Source: an uncultured Aquimonas sp. | GTDB lineage: Bacteria > Pseudomonadota > Gammaproteobacteria > Xanthomonadales > Xanthomonadaceae | DNA length: 14,051 nt | Assembly (NCBI GenBank): GCA_946481615.1 | Contig: CAMLOR010000071.1 | Coordinates: 1-14,051, forward strand | Direction: 5' to 3' | Shown: positions 4,467 through 11,434 of the stretch, one piece after another | Layout of the letters: each line of letters opens with the position of its first letter | Numbering within the stretch: position 1 is the stretch's first letter | Position numbers and translations under genes: made by a program | The notes under the pieces: model-generated | Databases searched by the model: none | Told to the model about the DNA's origin: nothing | Seen by the model: the letters and a program-made list of their open reading frames with translations, nothing else

Positions 4467-7103
4467 ATGAAGAAGAAGACCGGCGGCAAGCGAGGCGCCG
4501 GCGCGAAGTCGGCGCCGGGAACGAAGGATCAGGCCAGGCGCGGGGCGCGGGCGGCGCGGCAGCGGGCCGAGGCGCGCACGGAAGCGCCGAAGCCGCGAGG
4601 CAAGCGTGGCGAGGCGACGCAGCCCGCGTGGTTGCCCGAGGCACCGCCTTCGGTGGCGAGGCGGGCCGAGCAATTCGATCGCGAAGCACGCGCGCCGCGC
4701 GCCGCCGCCGCATCGCCGGCGTCGCGGCCGAAGGGCAGCGTACGCGATCCTTACGCCGAGCGCGCTGCGGCCGAACAGGTGCAGCGCAGCACGCGGCGCA
4801 GCAAGGCACCGCAGGTCGCGGGCAGTGCACCGCCGGCCGAGGCCGATCCGTTCGCGGCGCGCGAGGCGCTGCGCTACGAGAAGCCCATCCCGAGCCGCGA
4901 GGCCATCCTGGCGTTGCTGGCCTCGGCCGACGGGCCGCAGAGCGCTGCGCAGATCGCGCAATCCCTGGCTTTGCTGGAAGCCGATCGCCGCGAAGCGCTC
5001 GACAAGCGGCTGGCGGCGATGCTGCGCGACGGGCAGTTGCTCGCCAACCGGCGCGGCGATTTCGCGGTGGCGCAGCGGCTGGATCTCATCGCGGGCACGG
5101 TGATCGCGAATCCGGAAGGCTTCGGTTTCCTGCGCACCGAGACCGGTGGCGACGATCTGTTCCTGCCGCCGTCGGAAATGCGCAAGGTGATGCATGGCGA
5201 CCGCGTGTTGGTCAGTGTCACCGGCATGGATCGCCGCGGCCGCCGCGAGGGCGCCATCGTCGAGGTGCTCGAGCGGCGCCTCACGCGCATCCTCGGGCGC
5301 TATGAGGAACGCGGCGGCATCGGTTACGTGTTGCCCGACGATCGCCGCGTGCTGCACGACGTGCTGATCCCGCCCGACGCGCGCGAAGGCGCGCGCCAGG
5401 GTCAACTCGTGGTGGCGGAAATCGTGGAAGCGCAGCGCAGCGGGCGCCCGCCGTTCGGGCGCATCCTCACCGTGCTGGGCGATCGCCTGACGCCGTCGCT
5501 GGTGGTGGAAGCGGCGATCCACGGGCACGGCCTGCCGAGCGAGTTCCCGCGCGAAGTGCTGGACGAAGCCGCGCAGATTCCCGTCACCGTGGATCCGCTA
5601 GTGGCGACGCGTCGCGTCGATCTGCGCGCCATGCCGCTGGTCACCATCGACGGCGAGGATGCCAAGGATTTCGACGATGCCGTGTGGTGCGAGCCCAACC
5701 GCGGCGGTTTCCGCCTCGTGGTGGCGATCGCCGATGTCTCGCATTACGTGCGGCCCGGCACCGCGCTCGACGACGAAGCGCAGGACCGCGCGACGTCCGT
5801 GTATTTCCCCGGCTTCGTGGTTCCGATGTTGCCGGAGACGCTGTCGAACGGCATCTGCTCGCTCAAGCCCAAGGTCGATCGCCTGTGCTTCGTGTGCGAC
5901 ATGCAGGTCGACCGCGCCGGCAATGTCACCAAATCGAAGTTCTACGAAGCGGTGATGTATTCGCATGCGCGCCTCACCTACACGCAGGTGTGGAAGGCGC
6001 TGGCGCCCGAGCAGCACCTGCCGGGCGAGGGCGAAGAGGCGCAGGCGCAGATCGGCGAGCTGATGCCGCGCCTGCAGGCCTTGCATCAGCTCTACCAGAT
6101 TCTCGCCAAGGCGCGCGCCGAGCGCGGCGCCATCGAGTTCGAATCCGGCGAGGTGCGCTTCGTGCTGGGGCCGGAGGGCGAAGTGGTGCAGGCCGGCATG
6201 CTGGAGCGCAACGATGCGCACAAGCTGATCGAGGAATGCATGATCGCGGCGAACGTGGAGGCCGCGGCCTTCCTGCTCGAGCGCGAGATCCCGTCGCCGT
6301 ATCGCATCCACGACCGGCCGCCGGAGAACAAGTACGCCGAATTGCTCGAATTCCTCGGTGAGTTCGGCCTGCGGCTGCCATTGTGGGGCAAGGTGAAGCC
6401 GGGCGATTTCACCGCGTTGCTGAAGAAGATCCGCAAGCGCCCCGATGCCGGCCTGCTCGAATCGGTGCTGCTGCGCTCGCAGAGCCTGGCGGTGTATTCG
6501 CCGGACAACATCGGACATTTCGGGCTGGCGCTCGAACACTACGCGCACTTCACCTCGCCGATCCGGCGCTACCCGGATCTGCTGGTGCATCGCGCCATCA
6601 AGCACGCGCTCGGCGGCGGCAACAAAGACACCTTCGATTACGCGCCGCACGATATGGCGCATTTGTCGCTGCATTCCTCCGAGCGCGGGCGGCGCGCGGA
6701 CGAGGCCTCGCGCGAGGTCGACGAACGCTATCGCGCGGCCTGGATGGAGAAGCACGTCGGCAGCGAGTTCGACGGCACCATCAGCGGCGTGACGAGTTTC
6801 GGACTGTTCGTGGAATTGAACGATTCGAAGGTCAACGGGCTGATCCACGTCACGCAGCTGCCGAACGATTTCTATCATTTCGACCCGGTGCGCAAGACGC
6901 TCACCGGTGAGCGCACCGGCAGGAGCTGGCGCCTGGGTGACGCGGTCCGCGTGCTGGTGTTGCGCGCCAGCGTCGAGGATCGCCGCATCGATTTCCGCCT
7001 CGCGCCCGATGCGCCGACGACGGCGGTGGCGGCCAGGGAGAAGAAGGACAAGGTGGCGCCGCCGGAAGTGGCGCCTGCGCGCCGCAAGAAGAAGGCGCGA
7101 TGA
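4467..7103 (+). CDS. rnr: Ribonuclease R
   Basis: An 878-residue 3'-5' exoribonuclease of the RNB family that degrades structured RNA and takes part in rRNA and mRNA quality control in the cytoplasm. Order: a basic Ala/Arg/Lys-rich N-terminal extension (1-143), a winged-helix HTH_12 segment (about 144-205), cold-shock domains (about 209-370), the RNB catalytic domain (about 380-710) and an S1 domain (765-846), then a Lys/Arg tail. The catalytic aspartates are D395, D401, D403 and D404 in TIDGEDAKDFDDAVW, and the signature HFTSPIRRYPDLLVHR spans 694-709. The E. coli enzyme has about 813 residues; the surplus is the N-terminal extension. The start MKKKTGG was chosen over upstream in-frame codons because those overlap the tRNA promoter. 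It overlaps rlmB as ATGA, forming an operon. Confidence 0.97.
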   Translation: MKKKTGGKRGAGAKSAPGTKDQARRGARAARQRAEARTEAPKPRGKRGEATQPAWLPEAPPSVARRAEQFDREARAPRAAAASPASRPKGSVRDPYAERAAAEQVQRSTRRSKAPQVAGSAPPAEADPFAAREALRYEKPIPSREAILALLASADGPQSAAQIAQSLALLEADRREALDKRLAAMLRDGQLLANRRGDFAVAQRLDLIAGTVIANPEGFGFLRTETGGDDLFLPPSEMRKVMHGDRVLVSVTGMDRRGRREGAIVEVLERRLTRILGRYEERGGIGYVLPDDRRVLHDVLIPPDAREGARQGQLVVAEIVEAQRSGRPPFGRILTVLGDRLTPSLVVEAAIHGHGLPSEFPREVLDEAAQIPVTVDPLVATRRVDLRAMPLVTIDGEDAKDFDDAVWCEPNRGGFRLVVAIADVSHYVRPGTALDDEAQDRATSVYFPGFVVPMLPETLSNGICSLKPKVDRLCFVCDMQVDRAGNVTKSKFYEAVMYSHARLTYTQVWKALAPEQHLPGEGEEAQAQIGELMPRLQALHQLYQILAKARAERGAIEFESGEVRFVLGPEGEVVQAGMLERNDAHKLIEECMIAANVEAAAFLLEREIPSPYRIHDRPPENKYAELLEFLGEFGLRLPLWGKVKPGDFTALLKKIRKRPDAGLLESVLLRSQSLAVYSPDNIGHFGLALEHYAHFTSPIRRYPDLLVHRAIKHALGGGNKDTFDYAPHDMAHLSLHSSERGRRADEASREVDERYRAAWMEKHVGSEFDGTISGVTSFGLFVELNDSKVNGLIHVTQLPNDFYHFDPVRKTLTGERTGRSWRLGDAVRVLVLRASVEDRRIDFRLAPDAPTTAVAAREKKDKVAPPEVAPARRKKKAR

Positions 7104-7840
7104 GCGCGGCCTGGGTGGTGGGGATCAACGCGGTGGCCGCCGCGTTGGAGAACGATCCGGGCAACGTGCGCGAGGTGCTGGTGGAAGCGCGCGCGCGCAA
7201 TCCGCGCCTCGCCGAAATCGCGCAGCACGCGCGGGATGCCGGCATCGCGGTGCGCACGGTGCCGTCGGACGCGCTGGAAAAGCTCTCGCAGGGCAACCGG
7301 CATCAGGGCGTGGCGGCAAGCTACGCGGCGAGCATCAGCTACGACGAACACGATCTCGAAACGCTGGTCGCGAACGCAAACGGGCCCGCGCTGCTGCTGG
7401 TGCTCGACGGCGTGCAGGATCCGCACAACCTGGGCGCCTGCCTGCGCAGTGCGGCGGCGGCGGGCGCGACCGCCGTCATCATCCCGAAGGACAAGGCCGC
7501 GCAGGTCAACGCGACCGTGCGCAAGACCTCCGCTGGCGCGGCGGATCGCGTTCCGGTGGTGCGCGTCACCAATCTGTCGCGCACGCTGGCCGCGCTCAAG
7601 GAGGCCGGCGTGTGGTTCGTGGGGCTGGCGGGCGAGGGCGAACAATCGCTCTACGATGTCGATCTCAAGGGTTCGATCGGCATCGTGATGGGGGGCGAAG
7701 GCGAGGGCATGCGGCGGCTGACGCGCGAGCATTGCGACTGGATCGCGCGCATCCCGATGCAGGGTGAGGTCGAGAGTCTGAACGTCTCGGTGGCCACCGG
7801 CATCGCGTTGTTCGAAGCCCGCCGGCAGCGCGGCGGCTGA
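7100..7840 (+). CDS. rlmB: 23S rRNA (guanosine-2251-2'-O)-methyltransferase RlmB
   Basis: A 246-residue SPOUT (TrmH-type) methyltransferase that uses SAM to methylate the 2'-OH of G2251 in the 23S rRNA P loop. The N-terminal substrate-binding domain covers about 1-75 (VVGINAVAAALE ... SQGNRHQGVAA). The knotted catalytic domain carries the three SPOUT motifs: LDGVQDPHNLGACLRSA (102-118, with N110 and R116), IVMGGEGEGMRRLTREHCD (195-213) and IPMQGEVESLNVSVATGIAL (218-237). The match to E. coli RlmB is close over the full length. The ATG lies within the rnr stop overlap, with AAGAAGAAGG upstream serving as ribosome site. rnr-rlmB is a known gene pair in gammaproteobacteria. Confidence 0.96.
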   Translation: MSAAWVVGINAVAAALENDPGNVREVLVEARARNPRLAEIAQHARDAGIAVRTVPSDALEKLSQGNRHQGVAASYAASISYDEHDLETLVANANGPALLLVLDGVQDPHNLGACLRSAAAAGATAVIIPKDKAAQVNATVRKTSAGAADRVPVVRVTNLSRTLAALKEAGVWFVGLAGEGEQSLYDVDLKGSIGIVMGGEGEGMRRLTREHCDWIARIPMQGEVESLNVSVATGIALFEARRQRGG

Positions 7841-8940
7841 TGCGCCCCGCGGCGCGCGAGGCCGGGCTCGACGCGCTGCGCGCCACCGGGATCGCCCTCG
7901 CGCTGTTCGCGCACGGCGGCTATTTCCTGTTTCCGGCGTTGCCGCATTACGACGCTTATCTGCTCGCAGGTTGGCTCGGCACCGAAGTGTTCTTCGCGCT
8001 CACCGGTTTTCTCGTGATGCGCGAGGTGCTGGCGCTGCAGGGCGGCAGTCTCGGCGAAGGCGCGCGTTATGCCGCCTGGCGCCTGCTGCGCATCCTGCCG
8101 CTGTTCTGGCTGGCGCTGCTGGTGCGCGCGCTGCTCGCGCGTAGCGATGCGCCGGACGATGTGTGGCGCTACGTGGTGCTGGTGCAGAACGTGGCTTCGC
8201 CGCATCCGGCCTTCTTCGGCGAGGCCTGGAATCTGCCGCTGATCGTGCTCTTCTCGCTGTTCGCGCCGGGACTGGCGGTGGCTTTCGCTGCGCCGCGCCG
8301 TGCGGCGTGGGTGGGGGTGCTGGCGTTGATCGCACTGGGTCTGGCGCTGCGCGCCGAATGGATCGTACAGGGCGCGCCGCGCTGGGACGAGGACGTGCGC
8401 AAGATCGTGTTGCCGCGGCTCGATGCCTGCGCCTGGGGCGCGCTGGCTGCGTTGTTCGCCCGTCGCTTCCGCGCCAGCGAGGTGTCGAGTGCGAGGCAGA
8501 TCGAAAGGGTGCGCACCTGGGTTCCCGCCTTCGCGGGAACGATGGCGGTGCTGTTGTTGGGCATCGCGATCGCGTTGTTCTTCGTGGTGCCGCGCGATGC
8601 GAGCTTCGCGGCGAAGTTCGGCACGTTCACCGCTTCGGGCATCGGCATGGCGGCGCTGTGCCTCGCGCTGTCCGGGACGCCGCGCCCCCATCCGCTGCTC
8701 GCCCGTTTCGCGCGGTGGGGCTATCCGCTGTATCTGGCCAACATGCCGCTGCTGCTTGGCTTCGCGCTGATCGGCTTCGGGCAGACGCTGTCGCCGGTCA
8801 GCAGCGTTTTGCGCTTCGCGGCCTGGGTATTGGGCAGCATCGCGCTGGCGGCGCTGCTGCATTACACGCTGGAGCGACCGCTGCTGGAATGGGGCCGCAA
8901 GCGCTTCAAGTCTTCGGGCGGCGGCGCGTCCAGTCGTTGA
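7840..8940 (+). CDS. Acyltransferase family 3 membrane protein
   Basis: A 366-residue integral membrane protein of the OafA/YrhL acyltransferase 3 family, which adds acetyl or other acyl groups to surface glycans or lipids. The ATG overlaps the rlmB stop by one base (TGATG). Visible family marks are GLDALRATGIALALFAHGG (9-27; R14 and catalytic-type H25), GTEVFFALTGFLV (47-59, usually GVDLFFVLSGFLI) and about ten hydrophobic helices. In place of the usual W-S-L-x-x-E-E-x-F-Y-L-x-x-P stretch it has WNLPLIVLFSLFAP (130-143), lacking both glutamates. Residues 226-235 (TWVPAFAGTM) are encoded by a REP-like palindrome, placed in a loop just before a predicted helix (235-250). The last 35 bases overlap the convergent desaturase gene. 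The substrate is unknown. Confidence 0.85.
   Translation: MRPAAREAGLDALRATGIALALFAHGGYFLFPALPHYDAYLLAGWLGTEVFFALTGFLVMREVLALQGGSLGEGARYAAWRLLRILPLFWLALLVRALLARSDAPDDVWRYVVLVQNVASPHPAFFGEAWNLPLIVLFSLFAPGLAVAFAAPRRAAWVGVLALIALGLALRAEWIVQGAPRWDEDVRKIVLPRLDACAWGALAALFARRFRASEVSSARQIERVRTWVPAFAGTMAVLLLGIAIALFFVVPRDASFAAKFGTFTASGIGMAALCLALSGTPRPHPLLARFARWGYPLYLANMPLLLGFALIGFGQTLSPVSSVLRFAAWVLGSIALAALLHYTLERPLLEWGRKRFKSSGGGASSR
8516..8545 (+). repeat. REP-like palindrome inside the acyltransferase gene
   Basis: The 30 bases match the intergenic copy at 9796-9825 at 28 positions. The core GTTCCCGC (8521-8528), loop CTTC, GCGGGAAC (8533-8540) is a perfect 8-bp stem. It stays in frame and encodes TWVPAFAGTM. 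This type of palindrome is dispersed in many Xanthomonadales genomes. Confidence 0.8.
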
Positions 8941-9721
8941 CCGGCGAAAACAGGGCGCGGTCGAGCCGGTTGAGATCGTCGCCGGCGTGCGTGCCGGTTT
9001 CGGGCCATTCGTCCTTGCGCGGCGGCACGTAGGTGCCGAACAGCAGATCCCAGATCGGGAAAAAGGCCGAGAAATTGATGTCGGTGTGTTCGGGCAACAC
9101 CGAGTGATGCAGCCGGTGCAGCTGGGGGCCAGCGATCACGGGCGTCAACGGGCCGAAAGGCAGGCGCAGGTTGAGGTGGATGACGTAGCCCCAGAGCAGC
9201 AGCGCGTTCCACAGCCAGGTGATGTTGGGCGGCGAGATCTTGAACAGCATGCCCAGCGGCAGGAACACCAGGAACACGCGGATCGGTTCTTCGAGGAAAT
9301 GATGCCGTTGCCCGCTCGTCACGTTGATGCTGCGGTCGGCATGGTGCAGCTTGTGCAGGCTCCAGAACCAGCCGAAGCGGTGCTGGGCGCGGTGCATCCA
9401 GTAGTAGAAGAAATCGAAGATCAGGAAGAACAGCAGGCCCTGCAGCAACTGCCAGCCGAAGCCGTCGGGAAGCTGGATCGGGAAGATGCCGCCGTGGCGT
9501 TCGATCCACGGCTGCGTGAGCGCCGACAACGGCGGCACGATCAGGTGCGTGAGGAGCACGAACGGCAGCGTGTAGAGCAGGTTGAAGCCCACGTGCGCCC
9601 AAGGCTGCCCGCGCTGCGCCGGGCGCACGCGCTCGAGCAGCAGGCCGGCGGCGTAGACGGCGAGCACGAAGAGCAGCGTCTGCCCGGTGTTGGCGAGCGC
9701 GTGGGAAAGGAACTGCGGCAT
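8906..9721 (-). CDS. Sterol desaturase / fatty acid hydroxylase family enzyme
   Basis: A 271-residue membrane di-iron enzyme of the fatty acid hydroxylase superfamily. The eight-His pattern is present: HRAQH (H110, H114), HKLHH (H123, H126, H127) and HRLHH (H202, H205, H206), with H140/H141 and H182 as further possible ligands. Hydrophobic helices lie at about 12-29, 45-66, 92-108, 148-160 and 167-183. Such enzymes hydroxylate or desaturate lipids using oxygen; in bacteria the substrate is often unknown and cannot be inferred here. The start ATG 9721-9719 has no Shine-Dalgarno site but a TAAAAT box six bases before it. Its 3' end overlaps the acyltransferase gene by 35 bases, tail to tail; both act on membranes but this does not show a joint role. 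Confidence 0.92.
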   Translation of the reverse strand: MPQFLSHALANTGQTLLFVLAVYAAGLLLERVRPAQRGQPWAHVGFNLLYTLPFVLLTHLIVPPLSALTQPWIERHGGIFPIQLPDGFGWQLLQGLLFFLIFDFFYYWMHRAQHRFGWFWSLHKLHHADRSINVTSGQRHHFLEEPIRVFLVFLPLGMLFKISPPNITWLWNALLLWGYVIHLNLRLPFGPLTPVIAGPQLHRLHHSVLPEHTDINFSAFFPIWDLLFGTYVPPRKDEWPETGTHAGDDLNRLDRALFSPVNDWTRRRPKT

Positions 9722-9727
9722 GCGGGA

Positions 9728-9733
9728 ATTTTA
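9728..9733 (-). promoter_or_regulatory. -10-like box just before the desaturase start
   Basis: TAAAAT (five of six bases match TATAAT) ends six bases before the ATG at 9721, and no ribosome site is present, so the mRNA may be leaderless. The place expected for a -35 falls inside the REP palindrome at 9744-9771 and has no TTGACA-like match. Confidence 0.45.
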
Positions 9734-9743
9734 GCGGCGGCGC

Positions 9744-9771
9744 GTCATTCCCGCGCAGGCGGGAATGCAGG
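9744..9771. repeat. REP-like palindrome, inverted partner
   Basis: Core ATTCCCGC (9747-9754), loop GCAG, GCGGGAAT (9759-9766) is a perfect 8-bp stem. Read on the minus strand it resembles the copy at 9796-9825, so the two face each other 24 bases apart, the layout of a REPIN-type pair. Confidence 0.85.
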
Positions 9772-9795
9772 TGCGGTGCGCTGCAAGGTTTCGCG

Positions 9796-9825
9796 CCTGG
9801 GTTCCCGCCTGCGCGGGAACGACGG
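9796..9825. repeat. REP-like palindrome, second partner
   Basis: Core GTTCCCGC (9801-9808), loop CTGC, GCGGGAAC (9813-9820) is a perfect 8-bp stem, flanked by CCTGG and GACGG as in the copy at 8516-8545. With its partner it fills most of the 136-base gap between the desaturase start and the end of the next gene. No RAYT transposase gene is in the window. Confidence 0.85.
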
Positions 9826-9857
9826 AGGGTTTCGCTGGCTTGATTTGCAGAACGATG

Positions 9858-10958
9858 TCAGCGGCGCAGACGCCCCAGCAATCCCTTCTGCGCCTGCGAG
9901 GCATCCGGCGCCGGCGGCGGTTGGTCCATCTCCGCGAAGCCGGTGGCGAGGCTGGCGTTCACGAAATCGGTGACCTCCGCCAGCGTGGCGCCGCTGCCGT
10001 CGGCGATTTCGGTGAGCAGCTGCGGACCCTTCATCATCGCGGTGGCGATGCGGAAGTGCTTGGGGAATTCACGCTCGATCTGCGGCCACTTGAGCAGCTT
10101 GTACTTCTGGTTGGGATCGAAGCCGCGCGCGATCTGGCCGTCGCCGGCATGCAGCGCGGCCAGCCACTGCAGGCGCTGGTACGGCTGCGCGCCGCCCAAC
10201 TCGCCTTTCAGGCGTTCGAATTCGGCCGGCGTCACGGCGTGCCAGTCGTCCTTGCGGATCACGGCCTTGGCATAGGGCACGAAGCCCTTGAGCGCGGCCG
10301 GGCCGAGGTACGTGCGCGACTGCGGGTCGAGTACCAGTGGCGCGGCCTCGCCGACCTTGAGCTTGACCGGGCCGGGCAGGGCGCCGGGCTGCAGGTAGTC
10401 TGCCAGCATCGGGTCGCGCGCGGGCTCCGCCGGAATCGGCGCGGGCGCCGTAACTGGCGCCGCAGGGGCGGCCGGGGCGGGTGCGCTGGGCGCCGGGGCG
10501 GCGGGCTTGGGCGTTTCGGCCACGCGCGGCTGCTCGCCGGTGGTCACGCGGCGTTGCTCGCCGGTGGTGCGCGCTGGCGGCGCGGCACGCACGGGTTCCG
10601 GCGGTGCGGGCTCGGGCTCCGGCGCGCGCGCGGGAGCGGCGCTCACGGCGGTGTTCGCCTGCGAGGCCAGCAGTTGGGCCAGGTTCTCGCCCGTGACGGG
10701 GCGGATCAGCATGTGGTCGGCGTCGGCCTGCTGGCGCGTGGAAAGCGCCACGATGGTGCGGCCGGAGTTGTGCACCTTGAGCCAGGTCATGTGGCCGTAG
10801 AGCGTGTCCACGTCCACGATCAGCATGTCGGCATCGTTCTCGGGAGCCAGCGCCCAGGCCTCGCCCACGCGGCGATTGGCTTCGTGGAACAGGCTCTTGA
10901 GCTTCTCGCCCTCGGCACTGTCCATGCCAGTGAAAGCTACGGTCTTGCGCGCGGTCAT
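9858..10958 (-). CDS. Protein with degenerate receiver-like domain and conserved-looking C-terminal domain
   Basis: A 366-residue cytoplasmic protein (no signal, no membrane helix). The start ATG 10958-10956 was chosen over an upstream in-frame codon because MTARKTVAFTGMD begins a domain. Residues 1-98 look like a response-regulator fold: strand KTVAFTG, ADMLIVDVD (43-51), GRTIVALST (66-74) and MLIRPVTGENLAQLL (83-97). The usual acidic pair after the first strand and the Lys of the K-P switch are absent (R86-P87), so phosphorylation is doubtful. Residues 105-182 form a Pro/Ala/Glu linker with a tandem TTGEQ repeat (131-145). Residues 183-345 form a second domain rich in helices (DPMLADYLQPGALPGPVKL ... 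KYKLLKWPQIEREFPKHFR). I do not recognise a named family. It lies 77 bases behind the 4-helix membrane gene on the same strand. Confidence 0.75.
   Translation of the reverse strand: MTARKTVAFTGMDSAEGEKLKSLFHEANRRVGEAWALAPENDADMLIVDVDTLYGHMTWLKVHNSGRTIVALSTRQQADADHMLIRPVTGENLAQLLASQANTAVSAAPARAPEPEPAPPEPVRAAPPARTTGEQRRVTTGEQPRVAETPKPAAPAPSAPAPAAPAAPVTAPAPIPAEPARDPMLADYLQPGALPGPVKLKVGEAAPLVLDPQSRTYLGPAALKGFVPYAKAVIRKDDWHAVTPAEFERLKGELGGAQPYQRLQWLAALHAGDGQIARGFDPNQKYKLLKWPQIEREFPKHFRIATAMMKGPQLLTEIADGSGATLAEVTDFVNASLATGFAEMDQPPPAPDASQAQKGLLGRLRR
10521..10568. repeat. 24-bp tandem repeat (two units) in the linker coding region
   Basis: Units 10521-10544 and 10545-10568 match at 21 of 24 bases, both ending TGCTCGCCGGTGGT. 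On the coding strand they give the repeat TTGEQ(R/P)RV. This points to slippage-type expansion of the Pro-rich linker. Confidence 0.75.
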
Positions 10959-11035
10959 TGAGTGGCTTTGCCCCCGGATCAGGGCCGGAAGTGTCGGCGA
11001 CCCGCGGCCCCCCGTCAACGACGGCAGGTCACGGT

Positions 11036-11434
11036 TCAGCCGGGCTGGTTGAAGTCGCGACGGGCGCTCGAGAGGGTGACGGTGAAGCCGGCGATCACGT
11101 CGATCAGCGTCATCACCAGCAAGGCGAGGAAGGCGCCGTGCGCGAAGCGCGGCAGCAGCAGGAACTCGACCAGCGCCACCACGAACACCACCAGCGAGGC
11201 CACGTGGTCGAGGATGCTGGCGTTGGACGTGCGCGTGGCCTTGAAGATCTCGATGTAGAGCAGCAGCAGGCCCGCCAGCACCACCAGATCGCCCGCGGCC
11301 AGGCGCATGTCGGCGCCCGAGGTCATGGTGAACTTCAGCAGCTCGGTGTCGAAGCCTTCGCCCAGCAGCGCCAGCATGTTGGCCAGCACGAGCACGAAGC
11401 CGAGCAACGGCACCGCGCGCAGGACGGCGCCCAT
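11036..11434 (-). CDS. Four-helix membrane protein, unknown function
   Basis: A 132-residue membrane protein whose ATG (11434-11432) shares one base with the stop of the HNH nuclease gene (TGATG), so translation is probably coupled. Hydrophobic segments at 5-24 (LRAVPLLGFVLVLANMLALL), 46-62, 76-94 and 98-120 suggest four helices with short loops. The loop after helix 2 holds EIFKATRTSNASILDH and the tail is SSARRDFNQPG. The four-helix layout resembles small bacterial membrane proteins in general; no specific family is recognised. The association with an HNH nuclease is the only clue to its job. Confidence 0.78.
   Translation of the reverse strand: MGAVLRAVPLLGFVLVLANMLALLGEGFDTELLKFTMTSGADMRLAAGDLVVLAGLLLLYIEIFKATRTSNASILDHVASLVVFVVALVEFLLLPRFAHGAFLALLVMTLIDVIAGFTVTLSSARRDFNQPG

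Noticed and set aside
5598..6878. Long minus-strand open frame inside rnr
   Set aside because: It is antisense to the RNB catalytic domain, rich in His/Arg/Gln, and has no start context.
7651..8862. Long minus-strand open frame across rlmB and the acyltransferase
   Set aside because: Gln/Arg/His-rich shadow; the plus-strand genes carry clear family motifs.
9744..9825. CRISPR-like repeats
   Set aside because: Only two inverted palindromes with no regular direct repeats or spacers; the REP/REPIN type explains them.
9765..10961. Long plus-strand open frame opposite the receiver-like gene
   Set aside because: Gly/Arg-rich low-complexity shadow that begins inside the REP pair.
11012..11024. Small hairpin CCGTC-AAC-GACGG as a terminator after the four-helix gene
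   Set aside because: A 5-bp stem with no following T run; likely chance in GC-rich DNA.
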